Shown here: in pieces, positions 30,456 to 38,522 of the stretch
Layout of the letters: every line of letters begins with the position of its first letter
Position numbering within the stretch: position 1 is the first letter of the stretch
NCBI RefSeq assembly: GCF_014637345.1
Contig: NZ_BMEX01000005.1
Span: forward strand, 192,792 to 256,791
DNA: 64,000 nucleotides
Direction of reading: 5' to 3'
DNA from: Kroppenstedtia guangzhouensis
GTDB lineage: Bacteria; Bacillota; Bacilli; Thermoactinomycetales; DSM-45169
Notes under the pieces: generated by a model
The model's input: only the letters and a program-made list of their open reading frames with translations
Told to the model about the DNA's origin: nothing
The model's database searches: none
Made by a program: the position numbers and the translations under genes

Positions 30456-31517
30456 TCAGCAGGTCGACACATACCGGGATTCAAAAAGTGCCCTCAGCTC
30501 CGGCGATTCCCGCAGAAGGTTGAGCGCCAGATCCGCATGTCCTGGAGCAAAGCCGTTCCCAATCATCATCTGGACATCTTTGCCCAACCCTTCCGCTCCA
30601 AGGGCCGCCTGAGTGAACCGGACCGCAGTGCTGAAATAGTAGACGATTCCCCTCTCCCGGGTGGCCAAGACAGCTGATAACTCTGTATCCGGAACATTCA
30701 CACAGTTAAAGGTCACATCAGACAAACAGCCCCCGGTGGCAGTCTCCACCGCTTCCAGAACCGACACCGGGTCCTTGGCATCCACCTGGATCACCTGATC
30801 GGCCAGTCCCAGGGAACGGAGCTCCTCACAGGCGGCCCCCCTGGATTCCAAAGCGAGGACGATCCCTTCCGTCCCCACTTGTTTCCGGGCCTGATACAAG
30901 GTGAGAAGCCCCGATTTCCCACCGGCCCCCAGCACTGTCACCCTCTGTCCCGGTTGCACCAACCGGGCGGCCTGGGCCGGTGCTCCGCACACATCCAAGA
31001 CTGCCAGAGAAAGACTTTCCGACAGATCCTCCGGCAAAACGGCAAAGGAACCGCTGGCGAACAGGACTGCCTTTCCCCGGACTTCCACTTGTCCTGTCGC
31101 CAGATCGACCGACTCAATGGAATCCAGCACCAGCGGGGTCAAACTGAGAGAGACCAACGTGGCGATCCGATCTCCTGGACGGATCTTTCGATCGGGAAAG
31201 GCGGAGCCCACCTCTGCCACCTGTCCGATCATCATCCCTCCGGAGCCGGTGACCGGGTTGTGCATCTTTCCCCGCTCCCGCACGATTTCCAGAATCCGCT
31301 TCTTTACTCCGGCCGGATCCCCGCACGCCTCTTCCCTCAGTTGATTGAAGGAGGCGGAGTCGATATTGAGGCAAATGGCATCGATCAGAAGTTCATTGTC
31401 ATAACAGACCGGTTCCGGATCCAGCTTCCAGGCGGGCTGCGGTAGCAACCCCTTGGGTTGGACCACCCGGTGCAATCCGAACCGGTTCCCTTTCCTGTGA
31501 CTGCTTTTGTCTTCCAA
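30456..31517 (-). CDS. kdd: L-erythro-3,5-diaminohexanoate dehydrogenase
   Basis: 353 aa medium-chain-dehydrogenase-like NAD(P) enzyme. Oxidatively deaminates 3,5-diaminohexanoate to 3-keto-5-aminohexanoate. The dinucleotide loop is VTVLGAGGKSGLLTLYQARK. The N-terminal HRVVQPKGLLPQPAWKLD and the INTGG-like GSGGMMIGQVAEVGSAFPD are family-typical. First gene of the kam operon with a -24/-12 promoter directly upstream. Its product is the Kce substrate, tying this operon to the distant kce-kal pair. Confidence 0.93.
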   Translation of the reverse strand: MEDKSSHRKGNRFGLHRVVQPKGLLPQPAWKLDPEPVCYDNELLIDAICLNIDSASFNQLREEACGDPAGVKKRILEIVRERGKMHNPVTGSGGMMIGQVAEVGSAFPDRKIRPGDRIATLVSLSLTPLVLDSIESVDLATGQVEVRGKAVLFASGSFAVLPEDLSESLSLAVLDVCGAPAQAARLVQPGQRVTVLGAGGKSGLLTLYQARKQVGTEGIVLALESRGAACEELRSLGLADQVIQVDAKDPVSVLEAVETATGGCLSDVTFNCVNVPDTELSAVLATRERGIVYYFSTAVRFTQAALGAEGLGKDVQMMIGNGFAPGHADLALNLLRESPELRALFESRYVSTC

Positions 31518-31549
31518 ACCATCACCCCCATCCGTCCCTGTTTTTAGAA

Positions 31550-31565
31550 AGCAAAAAGTATGCCA
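31550..31565 (-). promoter_or_regulatory. Sigma-54 (-24/-12) promoter of the kdd-kam operon
   Basis: Minus strand TGGCAT, five bases, TTGCT, with exact GG-to-GC spacing of the consensus TGGCAC-N5-TTGCW. It ends 33 bp before the kdd start, and the adjacent gene encodes a sigma-54 activator with GAFTGA. Confidence 0.82.
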
Positions 31566-31607
31566 TCTTCAGAAAGCGGGTAATGGCGGGAATTTCTCTC
31601 ACACCTC

Positions 31608-31636
31608 AAAAAAAGAGATGCCGAAAAATCGGCATC
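31608..31636 (-). terminator. Terminator of the sigma-54 activator gene
   Basis: Minus strand GATGCCGA, loop TTTT, TCGGCATC, then TC and seven U. Separates the activator gene from the kam operon. Confidence 0.88.
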
Positions 31637-31696
31637 CACAAGGGAAATAAAAAATTTTTTTCTGAAACAGAAGTGTTTGTTCTCCTGTACATCCAC

Positions 31697-33112
31697 TCAC
31701 CGGTTCGGGTTCAGGCCCAGTCTTCGCAACTTGTACTGCAATGTTTGGCGGGGAATGCCCAGGTGTGCCGCCGCTCGACGCACATTGTTGCCGGTGGTTT
31801 TCAAAGCCCGGCGGATGGATTCTTCTTCCACCCGTGACAGCAGGAGAGGAAGGGGAAGATTCAGGTCCATATCCCGGAAGAGCTCAAACTTTCCCTCTCT
31901 TCTCCCAGAATCGGTCAGGTGACGGGGTAGATGCTCCAACTCGATCCGATCCCCCTCCACCTGATTCATCGCCCCTTCAATGGCGTGTTCCAGTTCCCGT
32001 ACATTTCCCGGCCAACTGTAATCGGCAAACAAATTTTCCACTTCTGTCGACACTGCTGTGACCAAGGTCTCAAAGCGATAATTGTACTTTTGGATGAAGT
32101 GGCGGGTGAGTAGGGGGATATCTTCCCGCCGCTCCCGGAGAGGAGGAATTTCCAACCGGACCACATGGATCCGGTAGTATAGATCTTTCCGCAGCCTCCC
32201 CTCTTTCACACTGGTTTCCGGATCCTCGTTGGTGGCCGCCAAAATCCGCACATCCACCGGTCGTGTCTTCACATCCCCCACCCGCCGCACGGCACCATCC
32301 TCCAGCACCCGGAGCAGTTTGGCCTGCAGATCGACGGGCATGGCATGGATCTCGTCCAAAAAGAGGGAGCCCCCCTCCGCCAGTTCAAACAGACCCGGCC
32401 GGTCCTCGGCGCCGGTGAAGGCCCCCCGCACGGTTCCGAAGAGGATCCCTTCCAGCAGGGAAGAGGGGATGGCAGCGCAGTTTTGGGCGATAAAAGGCCC
32501 TTTGCCACGGGGGGAAGCGGAATGGAGGGACTGAACCAACAGCTCCTTCCCCGTCCCCGTCTCCCCCACCACCAGCACCGGTGACCGGGTGGCAGCCGCC
32601 CGTCTGGCCCGATGGATCTCCCCTTTCATCACAGGGCTTTGGGTAAGGATCTGCTCAAAGCGATATAATCCCCTGCTGACAGATCGCTTCCCTTCCACCG
32701 GGGAACGCATCCTCCGTTCCAGATCGATCACCTTCTCTGACAGCTCTTGGATCCGGGTGATATCCTTGGACACCTCCATCGCCCCCACCCGCCGGCCCTC
32801 CACCAACACCGGCATGGTGGAGTTGACGGTCACGATCCGTTTCCCGTGACGGTTGGTGTAGCTCTGTTGCTGATTGTAAATCGGCTCCCCGGTGCGGATC
32901 ACCTTCAACAGGGTACTCGTTTTGGGTGTGAGGGAAGGGAACACCTCCAACAGGTGGCTCCCCAGAACCTCCCCTTCCTCCATCCCGTCCAAACGGGCGG
33001 CAAACTGATTGTAAAAGACGGTTCTTCCCTCAGCGTCCACCACATGTATCCCTTCATCAATCCCTTTCAGCACCTCCCGCAACACCTTTTCCGTAAAAGA
33101 GATCTCCTCCAT
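31697..33112 (-). CDS. PAS-domain sigma-54-dependent activator of lysine degradation
   Basis: 471 aa. N-terminal PAS domain (about 5-115), short coiled linker, AAA+ sigma-54 domain (Walker A VVGETGTGKEL, GAFTGA loop present, Walker B LFLDEIHAM, arginine finger region) and a C-terminal Fis helix-turn-helix (NNVRRAAAHLGIPRQTLQYKLRRL). Class of BkdR/RocR. Start at the ATG at 33112 with CAGGGGGG upstream. Being directly upstream of a -24/-12 promoter, it very probably activates kdd-kam; the PAS ligand (perhaps lysine or an intermediate) is unknown. The first loop reads GTVRGAFTGA, close to consensus. Confidence 0.93.
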   Translation of the reverse strand: MEEISFTEKVLREVLKGIDEGIHVVDAEGRTVFYNQFAARLDGMEEGEVLGSHLLEVFPSLTPKTSTLLKVIRTGEPIYNQQQSYTNRHGKRIVTVNSTMPVLVEGRRVGAMEVSKDITRIQELSEKVIDLERRMRSPVEGKRSVSRGLYRFEQILTQSPVMKGEIHRARRAAATRSPVLVVGETGTGKELLVQSLHSASPRGKGPFIAQNCAAIPSSLLEGILFGTVRGAFTGAEDRPGLFELAEGGSLFLDEIHAMPVDLQAKLLRVLEDGAVRRVGDVKTRPVDVRILAATNEDPETSVKEGRLRKDLYYRIHVVRLEIPPLRERREDIPLLTRHFIQKYNYRFETLVTAVSTEVENLFADYSWPGNVRELEHAIEGAMNQVEGDRIELEHLPRHLTDSGRREGKFELFRDMDLNLPLPLLLSRVEEESIRRALKTTGNNVRRAAAHLGIPRQTLQYKLRRLGLNPNR

Positions 33113-33231
33113 GCGTCTCCCCCCTGACCTGTGCCGAATATTGATCACCGGTGTGCCGAAAATTCATCACTTTGATTATATGCAAAACATTGGTTATAGT
33201 CTATTTTGATCACATCCTCTGTCACAAGATA

Positions 33232-33346
33232 TCGTTGTGAAAATGTCATCACAGGAAGGGTTGGGTTTCACATGGAGTGATTTTGGATCGCAAGAAATGT
33301 GAAGCCCAATCCCGACCGGCCCGGCCGGCACTCATTCAACGCTTCA
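33232..33346. repeat. Palindromic intergenic repeat A, copy 5
   Basis: 115 bp: CGTTGTGAAAATGTCATCAC at the left, GGGTTTCACATGGAGTGATT inside, CCCAATCCCGACCGGC opposite, and CAACGCTTC at the right end. One of the best-preserved copies. Lies between the divergent activator gene and the 33377 gene. Confidence 0.8.
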
Positions 33347-33376
33347 AGGGATCACTCAGTACACGGAGGGATTGGG

Positions 33377-33724
33377 ATGGCTTGGACACGTGAAGAACGG
33401 GAAGGAGTCCTGGAAGAACTGTGGCCGATGGTGAAGGATGGTCAGCGGGAGATGAGGGAACGCCTGGAAGCCGCCCTCGGAATCATCGAGGCCCACTGGA
33501 ACGAAAGCTTTGAACACTACTATGACCGGGATTGGGAAGAGCGTCATCCCACCTTTAAGGAGTATGGAGCGGGTTTTCTGGCTCATCACCTGGATCTCTT
33601 TCCCCGGGAAGTGGCACCGGCTCTCCTCCACCACTTGGGAACCGATCCGGATTTGCTCGTCCCTGGCCACACCCTGTGGGCGCCCCCGGGAAGTCCGGAA
33701 CGGAAAGAGATGGAGGGTGAATGA
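33377..33724 (+). CDS. Hypothetical protein
   Basis: 115 aa, not recognised. ATG at 33377 with ACGGAGGGATTGGG upstream. Mostly helical by pattern, acidic, rich in Glu, His and Trp (LEELWPMVKDGQREMRERLE; HHLDLFPREVAPALLHHLG). The first helix could be amphipathic. Faces away from the sigma-54 activator gene. A longer frame into the repeat exists but has no ribosome site. Confidence 0.65.
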   Translation: MAWTREEREGVLEELWPMVKDGQREMRERLEAALGIIEAHWNESFEHYYDRDWEERHPTFKEYGAGFLAHHLDLFPREVAPALLHHLGTDPDLLVPGHTLWAPPGSPERKEMEGE

Positions 33725-34315
33725 ATGCGGAGGCCGGCCATGCCTTTCTCCAAAGTGACATCGGTCGGTTCCCTGCCTAAATCAAGTATTGCGTCACCAA
33801 GGTCTCCCCGACTCTCTTTGAAAAAGAAAAGGGCTCCCGTGGCGGAAGCCGGAAAAATCACCGGGGAAACATGGGTGGATTCAAACTTGTACAGCAGCAG
33901 ATCCGGAGGCCAAATCGCGTACAAACAGTCAGATATCACCGATACCGGGAGCTAATCGCATAAAAAGCGGGTTTGCATGATCACCTCCTGAAGAATGGAT
34001 GATGAAAATCCGACACACTCTGAAGTGAGCTGGTTGATCAACGAAAAACATGCATTGGAAAGGGTGTCGTGTGTACTGTCTTGGCGAGACCGGGTGGGAA
34101 ACGGCTCAGGCCGGACTTATGCCCTGCGGGGGCGAGTCACCTGAAACAACACGATCACCTCATCCCATGTGGTCAATCATCCTGCCTGACCCGGAGTGAA
34201 GGAGATGTGGAGTGGAATTTGATCATCTGTCGGACGAATCACCCGGGTTTTTTCGGGCTTAAGGGGGGGGTGATCCGGACATCCTCTTGATGATTGCCCG
34301 AATTTCAGCGGCAGA
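33725..34315. other. Gene-poor gap
   Basis: About 590 bp. The minus strand has a perfect AGGAGGTGATC ribosome-site-like sequence at about 33976-33987, but the ATG next to it opens only eight codons. A longer minus-strand frame (33586-33939) has no ribosome site and overlaps the preceding gene. At 34243-34262 there is a small CCCG...CGGG hairpin with an internal U run. I see no convincing gene. Confidence 0.45.
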
Positions 34316-34555
34316 TTACGTCGGACCGGCCCGGCACCGGACATCCACTTTTTCCACTCCTTTGTTCCCCGGCTTGATTTGACCCGGCCTGACTTCTTCC
34401 TCTTGCATATCCAGACTGTCCACCGGAAATCGGATCCCCACCCTTTCTCGATTTTCCACCTCAGGGGCTTTCGATTGAGCATACAGATTGAAAGGCAACA
34501 AGGTGGCCGTCATCAAAATAAACATGGCCATCACCGCCCATCGCAACAGTTTCAC
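34316..34555 (-). CDS. Small secreted protein
   Basis: 79 aa starting at GTG with AGAAGGGGG upstream. Residues 1-27 form a signal peptide (KLLRW, then AVMAMFILMTATLLPF, then LYAQS with a likely cleavage after Ala). The mature part is short, charged and lacks cysteines. Not recognised. Lies alone between two gaps. Confidence 0.6.
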   Translation of the reverse strand: MKLLRWAVMAMFILMTATLLPFNLYAQSKAPEVENRERVGIRFPVDSLDMQEEEVRPGQIKPGNKGVEKVDVRCRAGPT

Positions 34556-34686
34556 GATCTGAACCCCCTTCTCCTCAATCAGTTCAACTTTTCCATATCA
34601 TACCTTTTGTCGTTTCAATCTTTCAACAGATCAGGAAAAAGGAATCCCCCTCATCAGCGGAATTCCGGAGGCCCGACCGGGAGGGG

Positions 34687-34773
34687 TCAGATGGTCCATA
34701 AGGACAGGAATATGAAAAACAACAGCCAAAGTGCTTTGGTCAAGGCGATGGCCATTCCAAGCAAAAATATCAT
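34687..34773 (-). CDS. Candidate 28-aa hydrophobic peptide
   Basis: ATG at 34773 preceded by GCGAGGTGAGCCT. The peptide is one hydrophobic helix with two tryptophans (IFLLGMAIALTKALWLLFFI core) and few charges. Short membrane peptides of this kind are common in Firmicutes and usually missed. No homologue recognised; no clear promoter or terminator. Confidence 0.45.
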   Translation of the reverse strand: MIFLLGMAIALTKALWLLFFIFLSLWTI

Positions 34774-34927
34774 AGGCTCACCTCGCAACCCGGTTTCCCG
34801 GAGTAGACATCCGGCTCGACCGGGCGGTTGCCGGTATTCCTCAATTCCGGCTTCACATTATGAATATGCCGGATCGATCCGTAATGGAAAGGGCTGAACA
34901 ACGACAAACGGGGGAGGAAAACACCAT

Positions 34928-36511
34928 ATGAAACCATCACAAACCAAGTATCGACTGGGTTGGGGAACCGCACAAAATCATCACTCCAAGGTCTGGTTCA
35001 CTTTGACTGAGGAAGCTTTGGGGGAAGTCTTTTATCCGGACCTCGCCTCTCCCCGGTTCCGCCGATTGCAGTGGACAGTCGCCGATGGGTCCATCCCTCT
35101 TCAGAGTGCTGCCCAACAGGTGGAACCGGTGGAAGAACACTCTCTTGCCTTTCGACAACTCCTCATGGACACCGACCGACGCTTGAGGGTGAATCAAACC
35201 GTGATCACCGACCCGCTTCGTCAATCTTTGGCACTCCGGGTTCAACCGAATCTCCCGTCGGCCTCCCCCGGAGATCTCCACCTTTCTCTTCAGCTGACAG
35301 GGAACAACCACCGACTCCGAATCGATTCTATCGGGGGACGGCAAGCTCTCATTCTGCAGGAAAAAGAAGGAGCAGTCACCGTTGTCGCCTCCACCGTCCC
35401 ATTGGGAAGTCCGGTGCAGGTGACAGAGGCAGGAATCCTGTCCATCCCCATCCATCCTGGGAAGGAAGACGGGTTCACCCTTGTCCTCAGTTTTGGTGAA
35501 ACAGAAGCCAAAGCAGTGGAAGAGGCGGAAGGAACCCTGCGCTGCCCCTGGCCTGAACTGTTGGAATCCTACAATCGGGACTGGCAGCTCTACTGCCGCA
35601 AATTGAACAGCCTGGAGGGATGGGCGCCTCCGCTTTATTACCAAAGCCTGATGCTGTTCCGGGCACTGGAGGATAAAAAGGAACCCGGATCTTTCCGCGC
35701 CGGGTTTCCGGAAGACGCAGCCGATTCTTCTGTCCAGACACTGATTCCGCTCCTGACTGCCTTCTGGGCAGCAGGGGAACTGCAAACTCCCAAACGGGCA
35801 CTCAAGTATCTACTCTCCCGGAGACAGCAGGCGGATGGAGGTTTTCTCCCCCCATCGACGGCGGGGAACCCATCCTCTCCGGAGGAGACCGCCTGCATTA
35901 TTCAGTTGGCCTGGCAGTTGGAAGCGGTCCGTCTCTTTGAAAAAGGGATTCGGTCCGCTGCCGATTCCCTGGTGAAAAGTGGTGGAACCACGCCCCCGGA
36001 AACAGGGATCGCCGCCCTGATCTGTGCCGCCGATCTGGCGGAATCCCGCGGCGATAAATCATCCGCGCGCCGCTATCGGGAAACAGCCGACCGTTGGCTG
36101 AAGCAGCAGATCCTCCAAGCGCCGGAGTCATTCAAGGTGGAGGAATTGATCCGACACGTCCGGATGGGAGTGCGACCGGCGAGAGATCCCCTGGTGCGGA
36201 CTGCATTGGAAAAGAACCCCTCTTTTGGACAGCCCGGGACGGAAAATGGGCAGCGGCTGATCTCCATCGGAGAGAGAGCCCATTATGAACTGTTGCTGGA
36301 CCGGGATGTGACTTCTTATCTCTCTGCCATCGAGACTCTGGCGGAAAAATGGGGGTTGCTGCCGGAAACCGAACAAGGGGGGACCCTTCCCGACCTGGCC
36401 GCCCACGCTGAATATGTCCGCCTGTTGGTCTCCCAGAGCTGGGGAACCCCCTGTGACCTCGCCCCCGTCGTGGCGGAACGTTACGCCAACCACCCACCGG
36501 CCACATCCTGA
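34928..36511 (+). CDS. Shortened GH15 (glucoamylase/glucodextranase)-like protein
   Basis: 527 aa, no signal peptide. Residues about 8-190 resemble the beta-sandwich N domain of glucodextranase-type GH15 enzymes (HHSKVWFTLTEEALGEVFYP...RRLQWTVADG). The remainder is helical, like an (alpha/alpha)6 barrel: DWQLYCRKLNSLEGW, EDKKEPGSFRAGFPEDA, RRQQADGGFLPP. The usual HLVWPRD segment after PGSF is missing and I cannot identify the paired catalytic glutamates, so it may be inactive or changed in function. GH15 enzymes of this class are normally near 800 aa or more. ATG with GGGAGGAAAACACC upstream. Confidence 0.65.
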   Translation: MKPSQTKYRLGWGTAQNHHSKVWFTLTEEALGEVFYPDLASPRFRRLQWTVADGSIPLQSAAQQVEPVEEHSLAFRQLLMDTDRRLRVNQTVITDPLRQSLALRVQPNLPSASPGDLHLSLQLTGNNHRLRIDSIGGRQALILQEKEGAVTVVASTVPLGSPVQVTEAGILSIPIHPGKEDGFTLVLSFGETEAKAVEEAEGTLRCPWPELLESYNRDWQLYCRKLNSLEGWAPPLYYQSLMLFRALEDKKEPGSFRAGFPEDAADSSVQTLIPLLTAFWAAGELQTPKRALKYLLSRRQQADGGFLPPSTAGNPSSPEETACIIQLAWQLEAVRLFEKGIRSAADSLVKSGGTTPPETGIAALICAADLAESRGDKSSARRYRETADRWLKQQILQAPESFKVEELIRHVRMGVRPARDPLVRTALEKNPSFGQPGTENGQRLISIGERAHYELLLDRDVTSYLSAIETLAEKWGLLPETEQGGTLPDLAAHAEYVRLLVSQSWGTPCDLAPVVAERYANHPPATS

Positions 36512-36519
36512 GTGTAGGA

Positions 36520-37190
36520 TCGAGTAAGAGAGGGCGACTAACCCCCGTCTTCTCACACCACCGAACGTACCATTCGGTATACGGCGGTTCCACTGCGTCT
36601 GACGAAGGAATTGGGTTCGACGAGCGACACTCAGAAGCCCTTGGTCTTGCCAATAGGCAAGGTCAAGGGTTTGGTGTAGAATAGGGCTCTTTGCGATGCG
36701 CCAGTATTTCCTCCGGGTGTTGCCCCACTTATCGGCCTTCCCTTTCGGAATGCCCATAGAAATAAGCTGGCGTACCCGAGTCTTCAGCCGTTTCCACTCT
36801 TTCCAGCGGATCATCCGAAGGCGCCTTCGCAGCCATTCATCCAAGCGCCGAAACACCGTTGGGGTTTCCGCCAACTTGAAATAGCTACACCAACCCATGA
36901 GGTAGTGGTTCAGTTCCTGAATCCGCCGGTCCATGGGAATGGGGCGACTGCGGGATGTCAGTTGACGGATTTTATTTCCTTGGCGATCCGGATGCGAGGT
37001 TGTTGATGCGATGTGAAGGAGAATCCAAGGAAGCTCCGCTTCCATGTGCGGTCCACCGCACTTTTCCGCCGATTGACCTTTAAACGAAGTTTCTTCTCGA
37101 GAAAGCAGGTCCTCGAGTCTTGGATGCGTCGTCCCGCCTTCTTCGTTTTCACGAAGATTTGGCAGTCATCCGCATACTGGGTGAACCGGT
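36520..37190 (-). pseudogene. Truncated group II intron reverse transcriptase/maturase
   Basis: The minus strand reads RFTQYADDCQIFVKTKKAG (the YADD catalytic motif, about 37130-37186), then KLRLKVNRRKSAVDRTWKRS and FLGFSF. A frameshift near 36960 follows, and the next frame gives the maturase region (RIQELNHYLMGWCSYFKLAE, WRRLRMIRWKEWKR-like). Everything before YADD is missing. After the protein, at about 36531-36590, comes the intron-type sequence CCGTATACCGAATGGTACG with its hairpin. So only the 3' part of an intron is left. Confidence 0.8.
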
Positions 37191-37255
37191 GACACTGCTG
37201 CCTTCACCGCTCGGGACTTTCCCCCTGTAGAATGTGCCCATGCCGGGCGCGCATC

Positions 37256-37287
37256 AAAACCAACCCTCCATCTTTTGGAGGATTGGT
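37256..37287 (-). terminator. Terminator of the moxR operon
   Basis: Minus strand ACCAATCCTCCA, loop AAGA, TGGAGGGTTGGT, then TTTGAT. Begins 5 bp past the DUF4129 stop. Confidence 0.75.
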
Positions 37288-37292
37288 GCTTT

Positions 37293-38522
37293 CTAACGCC
37301 CTTTCAGAAACTCCAACAATTCGGTGACCCGTCGCCGCCGGGATTCCAACGGCAGATCCCCGTATCGCTCTTCCATATAGTAGGCGGTCAGCTCCCTTGA
37401 GATCTCCCCCAAGCCGGGCTGCTCTTCACCCACCCGGTGCGCAAATTCCAACGGTGTCTCTCCCACTTGGCGGATTCTGCCTTGTTCCCACATCCTTTCG
37501 AGAAACAGGCGGTACTGTCTTCGCATCCAGGTGGGAGCCTCTTCCGGAACGGGAGGACCGGGGGACTTTCGTCTGTCGGTCCGGATAAACTGACGCACCT
37601 CTCCGGTGGTCTCTGATTCGGCGGCGATTCGGGAACGACGGATCCACCTGCGGCGGAACCAGAGGATCATCACAGTCAGTGCCGCCAGCGTGAACAAGAG
37701 GTACAGGATGTCCTGTTCGATCAGGCTCCCCCCGGAAACCGTCTGCCATTCATCAGAAAAGGATTCGGGTTCCTCCGGCTCCATTTTGGAAAAATAACGC
37801 TCCCATCCCTCCCTCCAGCCGGACCAATTGGCGAGGGGCTCAAGCAACACGCCGACCCCGTAGAAGATCCATATCAATCCCCATTTCGCCCAACCGGCAA
37901 CCGTCTTCCACAAGGGACCGGTGAAAGGCAAACTCCAGAGCAGAAGCAACAGGACGCCGGTCACAAACAGATACGGCATCCCTTCTTTTACGATCAGGCC
38001 CCGGGAAACTTCCCCGGCAGCCATGGAGCAGGTCGCTTGAATCAGGGCAAACAGGCGCGTCCAGAAGAACAGCAGCAGAAGGGGAACCACTTCCCCTCCC
38101 ACGTCCACTTGTTGGTTATAGATTGCTGCCAGGCCAAGAGCCAGCGGGATCAAAACCAGATCCAGTTTCCCTTCATTCAACAGCTGATTTCGAAGCTGGC
38201 GGGGATGACCGCCGGAAAGGGACTGCATCCGGCTCCATAACCAGTACCCGAGCCCCACGGCCACCAAGAAAGTCCAGAGAGAGGGGAACCCTTCGGCCAT
38301 CGCCCAGATCCCCAGACCCGCCGCCATGAAGAGGCTCGGATTGACCAGTCTCACCCGGGCGACCCCCTCGCGACGGCCAAGCGTGATCGACAAATTGACC
38401 AGCAACAAACCCGCCACCAACAGAAACAGCGGTCCCGGCTCCCCCAGAGCGGAGAAGAGGGTGGCCAGGGCCGCTCCCTGACTGAGAGCCGCCCAAAGCA
38501 ATAAACGTCGACCCGGTCTCAT
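37293..38522 (-). CDS. Membrane protein with C-terminal DUF4129
   Basis: 409 aa. About six to eight transmembrane helices in the first 250 residues, another near 285-300 (YLLFTLAALTVMILWF), then a cytoplasmic DUF4129 domain at the end (PTWMRRQYRLFLERMWEQG...LEFAHRVGEE). In related operons DUF4129 follows a transglutaminase-like domain; here the transglutaminase core is not evident. The ATG at 38522 overlaps the DUF58 stop (ATGA) and has AAGGAGGTGCC upstream. Confidence 0.8.
   Translation of the reverse strand: MRPGRRLLLWAALSQGAALATLFSALGEPGPLFLLVAGLLLVNLSITLGRREGVARVRLVNPSLFMAAGLGIWAMAEGFPSLWTFLVAVGLGYWLWSRMQSLSGGHPRQLRNQLLNEGKLDLVLIPLALGLAAIYNQQVDVGGEVVPLLLLFFWTRLFALIQATCSMAAGEVSRGLIVKEGMPYLFVTGVLLLLLWSLPFTGPLWKTVAGWAKWGLIWIFYGVGVLLEPLANWSGWREGWERYFSKMEPEEPESFSDEWQTVSGGSLIEQDILYLLFTLAALTVMILWFRRRWIRRSRIAAESETTGEVRQFIRTDRRKSPGPPVPEEAPTWMRRQYRLFLERMWEQGRIRQVGETPLEFAHRVGEEQPGLGEISRELTAYYMEERYGDLPLESRRRRVTELLEFLKGR

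Noticed and set aside
31664-31682. GAAACA...TGTTTGTTC inverted repeat about 100 bp upstream of the kdd -24/-12 promoter as an activator site
   Set aside because: Position suits a sigma-54 enhancer, but the arms match for only five bases without a gap. Too weak to call.
33586-33987. Minus-strand gene after the perfect AGGAGGTGATC sequence
   Set aside because: The ATG next to it gives only eight codons, and the longer frame nearby has no ribosome site and overlaps the 33377 gene on the other strand.
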